A stretch of 46,939 nt of DNA from Subdoligranulum variabile (GCA_003343905.1 QAKI01000019.1:1-46939); one strand, 5' to 3'. Positions 38,943-46,939 are shown, numbered from the stretch's first letter. Made by a program: numbers and translations. The notes: generated by a model from the sequence alone, not told the origin.

Positions 38943-41026
38943 CCGCCCGCAGAGCGCCCGCGCTGGACGCCTTCCGGCTGGCTGCCGCCGTGCTGGTCGT
39001 CACGATCCACACCTCGCCGCTGGCGAGTCTATCGCCCCTGGCGGATTTCTGGCTCACACGGGTGCTGGCCCGCGTGGCGGTGCCCTTCTTCCTGATGGTG
39101 AGCGGTTACTTTCTTGCCCGGCGCGCCTGGCGCGGGCTGGGCACGTTCTGGAAGCATACGCTGCTGGTCTATATCGCTGCCGCAGTGCTGTACCTGCCGC
39201 TGAACCTGTACGCCGGTATGACGCCGCTGGAGTGGCTGCGCGGCTTTGTGTGGGAAGGCACCTTTTACCATCTGTGGTACTTCCCCGCGCTGTTGTGGGG
39301 CGTCCTGATCGCCCGGCTACTGGCCCGGCTGCCTTTGCGGGCGGCGCTGGGCTTGGTTGGTCTGCTGTATTTGGTGGGGCTGGGTGGAGACAGCTATTTC
39401 GGCCTTGCCGACGGCGTACCGCTCCTCCACACACTGTACGGCGGCCTTTTTGCGGTCACAGAATACACCCGCAACGGGCTGTTCTTTGCGCCGCTGTTCC
39501 TCCTGCTGGGGGCCGCCTTTGCCGGGCGGCCGCCCCGGCTTACGCCGCGCACCGCCGCGTTCGGGTTCTGCCTGGGCATGGCAGGCATGACGGCCGAAGC
39601 ACTGTGGCTGCATGGCCTTGGGGCGCAGCGGCATGACAGTATGTATCTGTTTCTGCCGGTCTGCATGGTGTTCCTGTTCAGCCTGCTGCTGGGCTGTAAC
39701 AGCGGCCGCTGGAAGGCCGCACGGGACGTTTCGCTGCTGGTTTACCTGCTGCACCCCGGCGTGATTGTAGCCGTGCGTGGCCTCGCCAAACTGACCGGCA
39801 CCCGCGCGCTGCTGGTGGACAACAGCCTTGTGCATTTTGCGGCGGTCCTCGTGTGCAGTCTGGCCGCAGCGATGTTGCTGTGCTGGCTCCGTCCCCTGCC
39901 GCTGCGGCAGAACGCCCGCGCGTGGCGGGAATTGGATGCCGACGCCCTGCGCCATAACGCCCGCGTTTTGCAGCAGGCGGTCGGCGCAGAATGCCAAATG
40001 ATGGCGGTCGTCAAAGCGGACGCCTACGGGCACGGCGCGCGGCAGGCGGCCCGCATTTTGCAGCGGGCAGGCATCCGCGCGTTTGCCGTCGCCTGTTTGG
40101 CCGAAGGGATCGCCCTGCGCCGGGCAGGAGTACGCGGCACGATCCTGATCCTTGGCTGGACCGACCCGCATCTGGCGCCGCTGCTTGCCCGCTGGCGGCT
40201 GACCCAGGCCGTCGCCAGTGCGGAACACGGCCGGGCGCTGGCGGCCCAGGGCTGCCGGGTGCGGGTGCATCTGGCGCTGGACACCGGCATGCACCGGCTG
40301 GGCATCCCGGCCGATGACCACGAAGCACTGGCCGCGCTGTACGCTCTGCCGGGGCTTAAGATCGAAGGCGTTTTCTCCCATCTGTGCGTATCCGACAGCC
40401 TTGCGGAGGATGACCGGGCGTACACCCGCCGCCAGGCAGCCGATTTTACCGCCGCCGTAACGTGGCTGCGGCAGCAGGGATATGATCCCGGCAAATGCCA
40501 CCTGCTGGCAAGCTACGGTGCCTGGAACACGCCGGAATACGGCTGCGACTACCTGCGCGCCGGTATTGCGCTGTACGGCGTGCGCAGCGACAGCGCCCCC
40601 GTGTGCCATGACCTGCCGCTGCGGCCCGTGCTCTCGCTGCGGGCACGGGTGGCGCTGGTACGCACGCTGCGCCCCGGCGAGGATGCGGGGTATGGCCGCG
40701 CCTTTACCGCCCGGCAAACGACCCGGCTGGCGGTCGTCACCATCGGTTACGCCGACGGTCTGCCCCGTGAATTGCCCGCCCGGGGCGGCCGGGTGCTGAT
40801 ACGCGGAATCTCCTGCCCGATGGCAGGCCGGATGTGCATGGACCAGCTTCTTGTGGATGTGAGCGGCGCGCCGGATGTTTCTGCCGGGGATGTGGCCACC
40901 CTGATTGGCCGGGACGGCACGGAAATGATCCCTGCGGAAGAACTGGCCGAACGCTGCGGTACAATCACCAACGAGATCCTTTCCCGTCTGGGCGGCAGAC
41001 TGGGGATCGTACTTGCGGGGCGTTAA
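38939..41026 (+). CDS. vanT: VanT-type membrane serine racemase
   Basis: Two-domain protein of 695 aa that supplies D-serine to VanG. Residues 1-320 form an acyltransferase-3-like membrane domain with about ten segments, thought to act in L-serine uptake (RRAPALDAFRLAAAVLVVTIHTSP, VAVPFFLMVSGYF). Residues 325-695 are a PLP-dependent alanine-racemase fold: cofactor Lys359 in VVKADAYGHG, the opposing catalytic Tyr585 in EDAGYGRAF, GYADGLPREL and GRMCMDQLLVDVS. Domain order and length match VanT. Last gene of the cluster, followed by a strong terminator. Confidence 0.94.
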   Translation: MTARRAPALDAFRLAAAVLVVTIHTSPLASLSPLADFWLTRVLARVAVPFFLMVSGYFLARRAWRGLGTFWKHTLLVYIAAAVLYLPLNLYAGMTPLEWLRGFVWEGTFYHLWYFPALLWGVLIARLLARLPLRAALGLVGLLYLVGLGGDSYFGLADGVPLLHTLYGGLFAVTEYTRNGLFFAPLFLLLGAAFAGRPPRLTPRTAAFGFCLGMAGMTAEALWLHGLGAQRHDSMYLFLPVCMVFLFSLLLGCNSGRWKAARDVSLLVYLLHPGVIVAVRGLAKLTGTRALLVDNSLVHFAAVLVCSLAAAMLLCWLRPLPLRQNARAWRELDADALRHNARVLQQAVGAECQMMAVVKADAYGHGARQAARILQRAGIRAFAVACLAEGIALRRAGVRGTILILGWTDPHLAPLLARWRLTQAVASAEHGRALAAQGCRVRVHLALDTGMHRLGIPADDHEALAALYALPGLKIEGVFSHLCVSDSLAEDDRAYTRRQAADFTAAVTWLRQQGYDPGKCHLLASYGAWNTPEYGCDYLRAGIALYGVRSDSAPVCHDLPLRPVLSLRARVALVRTLRPGEDAGYGRAFTARQTTRLAVVTIGYADGLPRELPARGGRVLIRGISCPMAGRMCMDQLLVDVSGAPDVSAGDVATLIGRDGTEMIPAEELAERCGTITNEILSRLGGRLGIVLAGR

Positions 41027-41070
41027 AGCGGCCTTGTGCGCCCTTCCCTTGCAAGCACATGACAAAACAC

Positions 41071-41111
41071 AAATAGCCCCTGCGGCCTGCACAGCGCCGC
41101 AGGGGCTATTT
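41071..41111. terminator. Terminator after vanT
   Basis: Perfect 15-bp stem AAATAGCCCCTGCGG (41071-41085) with CCGCAGGGGCTATTT (41097-41111). A and T flanks allow use on both strands. It also marks the change from GC-rich to AT-rich DNA. Confidence 0.88.
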
Positions 41112-41148
41112 GCCTGCTTTATAAAATAAAATAGAACATACAGGAAAA

Positions 41149-41174
41149 AGTGGCCGTTCACCGAACGACCACTT
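41149..41174. terminator. Hairpin at the edge of the AT-rich island
   Basis: AAGTGGCCGTTC and GAACGACCACTT pair around ACC with one mismatch, followed by CTTTTG on the right and preceded by AAAAA on the left. It can serve as terminator for the leftward ATPase gene. The rest of 41112-41280 shows no gene. Confidence 0.5.
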
Positions 41175-41280
41175 CTTTTGTCTGAGTGTTACGAAAAAGA
41201 TACCCTACTTTTCCGTGGCTACATTGTCGAGTTTCTGCTAGGTGTATCCCTATTTTCACAAGATTCTTTTCTTAACAGAA

Positions 41281-42729
41281 TCACCCATCAATCAGCCTAT
41301 TGGAAAGTTCAATTATATTGACAGTTTCAAAGTTATAGTTGAAAATTGATGCTATAATAATCTGATTTCCCGAAAAGTCTCTTTTTAATATATTTATCAT
41401 TCGTTCAACATTAGACGGATCAACTTCTTTACCACTAGGGGAGTCTAAAATAATCGGAAGCTTTATTCCCAAATATTTCTCAATTTCTATGATATATGCC
41501 AATCGAAACGCAAAGACCATTTTATGCAGCATTGCACCGGAAAGTTCTTTCAAGTTAGACGTAAATAAATACGCTTGGCTTATTGTTTCACTATTTCCTA
41601 CTCCCAGTTCCTCTGCATATTTCACCATGTTTGTGTAGAGGGATGTCACAACTTTTGCATCTGACTTTGTTTTTTTGGATATCTCGGCACGAACTTCTCT
41701 TAATGTTTTTTCTAAACGTTTCGTTTCCTTTTCTATCCCTCTTGCATCAATAGGAACCGCTGCAATTTTTTTGTCAAAAATGTCGATCATGCTTTCCGAC
41801 TGGTAAAAAGCTAATTGTTCTTCTTCCGCATTTTGCTCCTTTCGGATGCCTGCCAATTGATTCATGACAGATTTGAGTTCCGCCGACACTATTTTTCGTT
41901 TAGTTCCTAAAAAACCGATCGTATCTGCAAGTCCTACAATAGAGTCCGCTTTCACCGGAAACATTGTCCCATCTGGTAACTGAATCACAAGTTTCATTTC
42001 AGCTATATATTGACGGGTACGCTTATTATTGGAAAGGCTTTGATCAATCCTTCTCAACTCGCTTTGCAGATTCTTTTGTTGAATTAGTAATTGCGCTATG
42101 GCTGCATCTGATTCAACGCTGTACGAATCCGATACGAGCGTTCCGCTTTCAGCAATAACTTCCTCGCGATATTTTGCCACGCTGGCCATTTGACGATACT
42201 TAGAAAGTTCTTTCGAAAGTTGCGCTTCTTTAGCAATCAAAGCGTTACAATCACATTCTGAGAGTCCTCGAATTAATTCTTCGATATTAAATCTTATGCT
42301 TCCTATTACAGTACCACGATTTAGAAGTGTCCATCCTTTTTCTTGATCCACATAAATTGCACCAAGTATATTGTCTAAAACATCGACATTCTCTGTACCA
42401 AAAAGTTTTGCATGAAGTTCATGTAGTTGATGCGGCAAAATATATGTTTTCTTTTCATCATTAATGGTAGTCTCAATGAAATCGTCCGCATAACGCAAGA
42501 GTGTCACATCTCCCAGCGCATCACAGAAAATTTCACTTCCCACCTCGCACCGTTCAAAATTGATTTTTCGTGTATTCGGGATATTGTAGCCGAGAGAATA
42601 TAACATAAACCGAAGTAATGTTGTTTTCCCGCAGCTATTTTTCTTGCTAAATATAAGGTTTGCGCCATCTGTGAATTCGAATTTTCGTTCTGTAAATCCT
42701 TCTTTTATGCGAACCGATTTGAAAATCAC
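41281..42729 (-). CDS. ABC/SMC-like (Rad50-type) ATPase of a two-gene nuclease module
   Basis: Cytoplasmic ATPase of 482 aa. Walker A appears as SKKNSCGKTT (28-37) after KFEFTDGANLIF. The middle (about 165-370) is rich in Lys/Glu/Leu and predicted coiled coil. The ABC signature is LSGAM (396-400) in a HKMVFAFRLAYIIEIEKYLGIKLP context. Walker B is IILDSP (426-431), followed by GKEVD. A Ser stands where most ABC and SMC ATPases have the catalytic Glu (DEP). Similar ATPases occur with nucleases in Lamassu and ABC-three-component defence systems. The start is GTG, overlapping the nuclease stop (GTGA). Strongly AT-rich. Confidence 0.8.
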   Translation of the reverse strand: MIFKSVRIKEGFTERKFEFTDGANLIFSKKNSCGKTTLLRFMLYSLGYNIPNTRKINFERCEVGSEIFCDALGDVTLLRYADDFIETTINDEKKTYILPHQLHELHAKLFGTENVDVLDNILGAIYVDQEKGWTLLNRGTVIGSIRFNIEELIRGLSECDCNALIAKEAQLSKELSKYRQMASVAKYREEVIAESGTLVSDSYSVESDAAIAQLLIQQKNLQSELRRIDQSLSNNKRTRQYIAEMKLVIQLPDGTMFPVKADSIVGLADTIGFLGTKRKIVSAELKSVMNQLAGIRKEQNAEEEQLAFYQSESMIDIFDKKIAAVPIDARGIEKETKRLEKTLREVRAEISKKTKSDAKVVTSLYTNMVKYAEELGVGNSETISQAYLFTSNLKELSGAMLHKMVFAFRLAYIIEIEKYLGIKLPIILDSPSGKEVDPSNVERMINILKRDFSGNQIIIASIFNYNFETVNIIELSNRLIDG

Positions 42730-43742
42730 AAATTCACCCCCTGCTTAACCTTATCAATCGTTATTCTTCTGTGAATTACATTGTATAGAACAATTTTTGT
42801 AAGAGCTTCTTTCGTCTCTTTTTCAATACCCACTACAGAAAAGTTTTCCTGATAGTTTTCCCATGTAGCATTGATAAATTCTCGGCATTTTCCTTTTGTT
42901 TTCTTATTACATGGAAATTGCGCATAATCATATAACACTCTTGTAAAGAATTCAACTCTCTCACAACACGAATTTATTGTATTTCCATAAAGTCGCGCGA
43001 CTTCGTCATAAACCCCCACATCAAATTCTTCGATGAATTCGTCATCATCACAGCGAGAAATGTCTGTCTCGTGTACTAAAATCGGCCAAATAATATCTTC
43101 TTTTGTTAGCTGAATAGACGAATCCTTTTTTGTTCCATTAATAAATACATTTTCATTCCATACATCAAACAACCACTTACCCAGTCCATATGTAAAATTT
43201 CCATTTAATGCACCAATAAAGTCATTTACCTTTTGCATCACGAATTTATATCTTTCAGTCTCGTCATCCGTTTCAAATGGGAAAGTTTGTACTATAAATT
43301 TAGACAAATCAAGCGGTCTTTTAATCTGCTTCAGATAATTTTGTACCAAATCCTTAGAAGATTGTGGCAAATCTTCAAATTTTCTACGTGAAGGGAACCC
43401 ACCAAATACATTTCTTGAATCGGGTTCTTTAAAAGGATTTGTGGAATTCGTAATGAAAATCAGTTGCCGTGCAGATACCCTTTCAGCTCCTTCCGAAAGG
43501 GTTAGCAATGCTTTCTTCAGGTTTTCGCGAACATGCGAAAAATCTTTACTACTTGCTTCTATCGCTTTTGCTTGGGCCAGAATTTTCTGTCCATCATTCA
43601 AAGATATTTCTATATCTTCTTCGTTTCCCTCAAGGCGCACAGATTTCAATTCTTTTATGTTTTCCAGCATAAGTACAATAGCTGCATTTCTTTGAAAATC
43701 AAAGCCGAACAATGTGGCATTTGCTCGTCGATTTTTTGGCAT
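42726..43742 (-). CDS. DUF4297/Cap4-like PD-(D/E)XK nuclease, predicted effector
   Basis: A 338-aa protein. The N-terminal 110 residues look like the DUF4297/Cap4 nuclease fold: GFDFQRNAAIVLML (13-26), VRLEGNEEDIEIS with acidic Glu38 and Asp43, and the QAK motif (57-59) after strand KILA, the expected E...D-x...QxK layout. The rest is helical and unrecognised; similar C-termini act in partner binding or sensing. It is upstream of and translationally coupled to the SMC-like ATPase, as in two-part defence systems. Start choice: the ATG at 43742 has GGAGG eight bases upstream; that site is part of the alternative TTG start at 43757. Function is inferred from fold and context. Confidence 0.7.
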   Translation of the reverse strand: MPKNRRANATLFGFDFQRNAAIVLMLENIKELKSVRLEGNEEDIEISLNDGQKILAQAKAIEASSKDFSHVRENLKKALLTLSEGAERVSARQLIFITNSTNPFKEPDSRNVFGGFPSRRKFEDLPQSSKDLVQNYLKQIKRPLDLSKFIVQTFPFETDDETERYKFVMQKVNDFIGALNGNFTYGLGKWLFDVWNENVFINGTKKDSSIQLTKEDIIWPILVHETDISRCDDDEFIEEFDVGVYDEVARLYGNTINSCCERVEFFTRVLYDYAQFPCNKKTKGKCREFINATWENYQENFSVVGIEKETKEALTKIVLYNVIHRRITIDKVKQGVNL

Positions 43743-43847
43743 TGCAATGTCCTCCAACTTTCAAATGCTCACATAAAATTCCGTTTTATTTTTATCGCCA
43801 CATGATGGCGCAGAAACATAATGATGCACTTGGTTATTCCACTACGA

Positions 43848-44804
43848 CTATGATAGCTTCTTCACTTCCGCCTCAAATGCACTCTCCGTCATATTAGCAC
43901 GGCGTGCCGCATCTTTGATGCTCAGTAAGCCATCCTTAACAAGACCTGCAAGAGCTGCCACAGCGCCTTCGGTGCGGCCTTCAGCCTTGCTCTCGTTCAT
44001 CATATCCTCAACCGCTTTGCACACATCAATCACCTCCGCGTCCTCTGGAATGTCCAGAGGTGTGTTCGTTACAGCTTTGATTACTCGCGCCGCGTTCGCT
44101 TCCATAAGCATACGCGGATTGTCGGTCAAAAATTCTGTCAATCGTTTTTTGTCTTTGGAATACTTGATGTACCCGATTACCTCGCGGAGACTTGTCGAGA
44201 ATTTTTCCAAGTCCTCTTTGCTCAGTTTTGCCGGATCAATCAAGTGAATCTGATAATCCTGCACAAAGTTCAGCAGACTCTCATTCTTGACTGCCATCAT
44301 TTCATGCAAAGACAGCGGGCCATCCCACTCGTTCGCTCCAAAGTGCAGCACCAACGTAATGACAGGTGTGATCTTATCGTCCTTATAGAAGCCGGACAAG
44401 TACTCACCCCTGCTGTGTCCTTTCGAGCCATCGGTGCGATGCTTTGCTGCTATGTCAGCAACCTGCTTGCCATACTGGAGCGCATCATAAATGATATTGC
44501 GAACAGGCATTGCATAGTGAATATCGGTTTGGTTTTCGATACCCAAAAGGATGTAAGCCGCTTCGCCATCTTGCTTGATGACCGCCGATTTCAGCACATC
44601 ACGGTATTTTTGCACCGCATCATCCGGCTGGTTTCCGTTCTCGTCCTGCGCGCCAAACGGCAACGCTATTTCTGTTGTGTCCAGTTCCTGCAGCTGCGCA
44701 GGATCAACAACTGCCTTACCGCCGTAAATTAGATAGTTGAATGCATCTGCAAATACAGTATTTTCTTTCATATAGGCTTTTGTGACCGTATCAGCTAATC
44801 CCAT
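43848..44804 (-). CDS. Rpn-family recombination-promoting nuclease (YhgA/PD-(D/E)XK transposase-like)
   Basis: A 318-aa protein of the Rpn/YhgA group, often called a PD-(D/E)XK transposase-family protein. Seen: ENTVFADAFNYLIYGGK near the start, a YRDVLKSAVI segment, the nuclease strand AAYILLGIENQTDIHYAMPVRNIIYDALQYGKQV with the E-x-Q motif, and VITLVLHFG. The C-terminus has a helix-turn-helix-like end (GLLSIKDAARRANMTESAFEAEVKKL), usual for the family. Rpn proteins cut DNA and raise recombination; some act in phage defence. Start choice: GGGGAGG before the ATG at 44804. It has its own promoter. Confidence 0.87.
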   Translation of the reverse strand: MGLADTVTKAYMKENTVFADAFNYLIYGGKAVVDPAQLQELDTTEIALPFGAQDENGNQPDDAVQKYRDVLKSAVIKQDGEAAYILLGIENQTDIHYAMPVRNIIYDALQYGKQVADIAAKHRTDGSKGHSRGEYLSGFYKDDKITPVITLVLHFGANEWDGPLSLHEMMAVKNESLLNFVQDYQIHLIDPAKLSKEDLEKFSTSLREVIGYIKYSKDKKRLTEFLTDNPRMLMEANAARVIKAVTNTPLDIPEDAEVIDVCKAVEDMMNESKAEGRTEGAVAALAGLVKDGLLSIKDAARRANMTESAFEAEVKKLS

Positions 44805-44846
44805 TGGTGTACACCTCCCCTTTTTCACTTCTTGTTCTTTGTCTCC

Positions 44847-44875
44847 ATCTTACCATAAAGCGTTCTTTTTATCAA
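44847..44875 (-). promoter_or_regulatory. Promoter of the Rpn nuclease gene
   Basis: Read leftward: TTGATA (plus strand 44870-44875), 17-base spacer, TAAGAT (44847-44852). Confidence 0.7.
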
Positions 44876-44879
44876 GTTT

Positions 44880-44936
44880 TGTTTCACTCCAGATTCTTAA
44901 TTTTCTGCGAACGGTAGTTCATAATGTGTTTCACTC
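44880..44936. repeat. Two 10-bp direct repeats beside the recombinase gene
   Basis: TGTTTCACTC occurs at 44880-44889 and 44927-44936, flanking the gap between the serine recombinase stop and the Rpn promoter. Could be a protein-binding pair or chance. Confidence 0.4.
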
Positions 44937-44944
44937 AAGGTTCC

Positions 44945-46534
44945 TTATTCTAGCGGCATTGCTTTCTCATATCCACCAATGAACCGTATTTCAATTTCAT
45001 TACGCGACCTCACCGTGATTTTCTCAATGATTCTCGCGGTCAGAGCATCGTCATATTCTTGGATTTGCAGGGCCTTGGCTGACAGCAGCATCTCCGGCTG
45101 GCTGGCTTTTTCCTGTTGTGCAGCGCTATCGTCAATGGCTTTCTTCAGACGCTTGATTTTGCTGTTCAGCTTTTTCAGCCTGTCATCCAGAAACGGAGTA
45201 TCCTCATCGAAGTCCAAGGACATTTCCAGCAGTCGGTCAAATTCCTGCTGGGTCTGCTCCAGTTGTTCCTGCAAATTGGGCTTTGTGCTTTCGCCGGTCT
45301 GGATGTTATGCAAGATGCCGTTGATCTGGGCAGCAACTTCTTCGGTGAAGTTTGCCGCCAAATCCTGCACGGCTTTCAGAATTGCACGGTGCAGTTCTTC
45401 TTCCGGGATGGACGGTGAGCTGCCGCAGAATTTCGTGCCGTACTCTATACGGTTCACGCACCGCCAGACGATTTGCTTTCTGCCGTGGATGTTCCAAGTC
45501 ACCCGCTTGTAAGGGCTGCCGCAGTTACCGCAGACCAGCCGCTCGGACAAGGCATATTTGCTGTTATAGCGGCCACGGCGGCGCTTGCGCTGGTTGGCGG
45601 CTGACTTGCTGTTTCGGCGGGCAATCTCGGCTTGCACCTCTCGGAACATCTGTTTGCTGACGATACCCTCATGATAATTTTCAATGTAGTATTGCGGAAG
45701 CTGTCCGGTGTTTTTCTTATGAACCCCGGTCAAGACATCCTCGGTAAAGGTCTTTTGCAGCAACACATCACCGCAGTATTTTTCATTTTGCAGAATGCGT
45801 TGGATGCTCTGCGCCGACCATGCAGTGTTGCCACGAGCTGTGAGCGCGCCTGCTGTTTCCAGCTTTGCCTTGATACTTTGCAGGCTGTCGCCCTGCAAGT
45901 AGCGGTTGAAAATCAGCCGAATGATTTCAGCCTGTTCCGGGATGATTTCGGGCTTGCCGTCTGCTCCCTTTTTGTAGCCGATGATTCTGCCATAAGGAAA
46001 TGCAAATTTTCCGTGCTTATACCCCATGCGCTTGCCGCGCGCTACGTTCTGAGAGATGGACTCGCTCTCAGCCTGTGCAAAGGCACTCAACACAGTGAGG
46101 ATCATTTCGGAGTTCATAGTGGCGGTGTTGATGTTCTCTTTTTCAAATACCACTGCGATTCCCATCTGTTTCAGCATTCGGACGTATTGGATACTATCCA
46201 GCGTGTTGCGGGCGAAGCGGGAAATGGATTTTGTCAATATAAGGTCGATTCTGTGCTTCTTACAGTCTTGAATCATCTGGTTGAAACCGTCGCGCTTCTT
46301 GGTATGTACGCCGGAGATACCGTCATCCGCGTAGATGCCCGCGACTTCCCACTCCGGGGTGGAATTGATTTTTTCGGTGTAGTACAGTTTCTGGATTTCA
46401 AAACTGCCCTGCTGTTCTTCTTCCTCGGTGCTGACGCGGCAGTAGGCCGCCACCCGCAGCTTGCGCACGGCATTTTTTCGTCCGGCACTTTCCCGCATTG
46501 AGGCGGGAATCTCAACGATTCTCATGTTATTCAC
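44945..46534 (-). CDS. Large serine recombinase
   Basis: Site-specific recombinase of 529 aa. Domains in order: resolvase catalytic domain with nucleophile Ser35 (AAYCRVST), GISGVHTKKRDGF, ILTKSISRFARNT and the long helix; recombinase domain (about 185-290, YGRIIGYKKGADGKPEIIPEQAEIIRLIF); zinc ribbon with Cys pairs in LVCGNCG and WRC...FCGS (about 333-370); a coiled coil (about 415-490); and a C-terminal tail IRFIGGYEKAMPLE. This is the type that moves large conjugative or mobilisable elements in Firmicutes. Start choice: GTG at 46534 has AAAGGGG eight bases upstream; the ATG at 46525 is less well placed. It begins 12 bases after the end of another recombinase-like gene. Confidence 0.94.
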   Translation of the reverse strand: MNNMRIVEIPASMRESAGRKNAVRKLRVAAYCRVSTEEEEQQGSFEIQKLYYTEKINSTPEWEVAGIYADDGISGVHTKKRDGFNQMIQDCKKHRIDLILTKSISRFARNTLDSIQYVRMLKQMGIAVVFEKENINTATMNSEMILTVLSAFAQAESESISQNVARGKRMGYKHGKFAFPYGRIIGYKKGADGKPEIIPEQAEIIRLIFNRYLQGDSLQSIKAKLETAGALTARGNTAWSAQSIQRILQNEKYCGDVLLQKTFTEDVLTGVHKKNTGQLPQYYIENYHEGIVSKQMFREVQAEIARRNSKSAANQRKRRRGRYNSKYALSERLVCGNCGSPYKRVTWNIHGRKQIVWRCVNRIEYGTKFCGSSPSIPEEELHRAILKAVQDLAANFTEEVAAQINGILHNIQTGESTKPNLQEQLEQTQQEFDRLLEMSLDFDEDTPFLDDRLKKLNSKIKRLKKAIDDSAAQQEKASQPEMLLSAKALQIQEYDDALTARIIEKITVRSRNEIEIRFIGGYEKAMPLE

Positions 46535-46546
46535 AGCTTTTCCCCT

Positions 46547-46939
46547 TTACACGATTTGTCCGTTTTGCAGTCTGACTTCAATGTGGGTGTCACGGTACAG
46601 AATAACCTTGCTGACGACCTCTTTATAAAAGGTATATGGAAAGCCGTCTGTCAGATCATACTCGGCACACGTTTTTTGCATTTGCAGGGTTACCGGATCA
46701 GCATCCCCTGCCGAGCAGAATTTGTACTCCAGTTCTGCCCGGCGTAGGATTCTGGTGATTAGCGCATCGGCATTAGGCTCTGTTTCCAGCAAATCCGTTT
46801 GAATTTCTCGTGCCAGTTTGGCGGCTTCTATGAATTGGACATTGCGCTGTGTTGTTGGTGAGCGAATCACCTCTGAATGTCTCTGAATCCACTCTAATTT
46901 TATTGTAATAGCATCAGACAATTCTTTTTCTTGGATGGG
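46547..46939 (-). CDS. C-terminal part of a second large serine recombinase (5' end outside window)
   Basis: The frame is open to the right edge, so at least 130 residues of a longer protein are seen. The visible part is helical (SDAITIKLEWIQRHSEVIRSPTTQRNVQFIEAAKLAREIQ, ADALITRILRRAELEYKFC) and ends FYKEVVSKVILYRDTHIEVRLQNGQIV. This matches the coiled-coil/C-terminal tail of large serine recombinases, where a strand like IEVRLQNG ends the protein. The catalytic domain would lie outside the window. Tandem recombinase genes of this kind are usual at the end of some Firmicutes elements. An in-frame TTG at 46921 is an unlikely start. Confidence 0.65.
   Translation of the reverse strand, partial: PIQEKELSDAITIKLEWIQRHSEVIRSPTTQRNVQFIEAAKLAREIQTDLLETEPNADALITRILRRAELEYKFCSAGDADPVTLQMQKTCAEYDLTDGFPYTFYKEVVSKVILYRDTHIEVRLQNGQIV

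Larger units (their letters stand above)
41113..46939. mobile_element. Probable end of an integrated element with defence genes
   Basis: From about 41113 the DNA turns AT-rich, most strongly in the ATPase and nuclease genes (41281-43742), unlike the GC-rich 41 kb to the left. Every gene runs leftward, and two tandem large serine recombinases lie at the right edge. Cargo between the vanT terminator and the recombinases is a nuclease-ATPase pair and an Rpn nuclease. No attachment core or flanking target duplication is identified, and the right end is outside the window, so the limits are tentative. Confidence 0.5.

Noticed and set aside
39317..41161. 614-codon leftward open frame opposite vanT
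   Set aside because: Antisense shadow of vanT with low-complexity basic sequence and no domain.
43848..44804. True transposase/insertion sequence at the Rpn gene
   Set aside because: Rpn-family proteins are often named transposases, but there are no terminal inverted repeats or target duplications here.
1..46939. tRNA or rRNA genes
   Set aside because: I searched by eye for anticodon and T-loop patterns in the gaps and found none; a tRNA-finding program would be decisive.

Overview
The window comes from a GC-rich Gram-positive anaerobe of the Clostridia, most likely an Oscillospiraceae/Ruminococcaceae gut bacterium (Faecalibacterium, Gemmiger or Subdoligranulum-like; the genus is inference). 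The reasons are the Firmicutes-style order queA-tgt-yajC-TIGR04086, strong Shine-Dalgarno sites, sigma-A promoters close to TTGACA-17-TATAAT, a lysine riboswitch ahead of asd-dapA-dapB, and a VanG-type cluster with the gene content and order of the cryptic one in Clostridioides difficile.

Layout. 1-5190 (+): end of tyrS, a DUF5655 protein, an ICMT-type membrane methyltransferase, then radA-sseB-TIM-barrel protein. 5378-10056 (-): an Mgl-type galactose/glucose ABC transporter, mglB-mglA-mglC, with two unusual proteins. The binding protein is circularly permuted: the segment that starts ordinary MglB lies at its C-terminus. The permease carries about 215 extra N-terminal residues, largely predicted coiled coil. 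A partial terminator made of repeated palindromes separates mglB from mglA. 10057-11152: non-coding, with a perfect 28-bp palindrome about 275 bp before a tyrosine recombinase gene. 12161-16078 (-): queA, tgt, yajC, a TIGR04086 membrane protein and a SpoIIM-like protein. 16097-20937 (+): promoter, lysine riboswitch and terminator, then asd, dapA, dapB, a CapA-like protein and a free-standing double-ACT protein. 20995-22757 (-): a four-gene membrane/regulator operon (34-residue membrane peptide, XRE repressor, DUF6773-like protein, CPBP protease). 22962-24878 (+): nadE.

24903-34950 is a molybdenum and purine region. Leftward genes encode a FecCD-type uptake system (binding protein, permease, ATPase), a one-domain ModE-like regulator and a fused NTPase-MocA cofactor enzyme, then an NCS2 purine permease and a corrinoid adenosyltransferase. 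Rightward genes encode the three subunits of a xanthine dehydrogenase-family enzyme. A palindrome resembling a ModE box lies at the start of the leftward transcript, so molybdate (or tungstate) uptake, cofactor cytidylylation and the enzyme probably form one regulon.

35041-41026 (+) is vanR-vanS-vanG-vanXY-vanT: two-component control, D-Ala-D-Ser ligase, D,D-peptidase and membrane serine racemase. From about 41113 the DNA becomes AT-rich and all genes run leftward: an ABC/SMC-like ATPase coupled to a DUF4297/Cap4-like nuclease (a two-gene candidate defence module), an Rpn-family nuclease, and two tandem large serine recombinases, the second cut by the window edge. This looks like one end of an integrated element.
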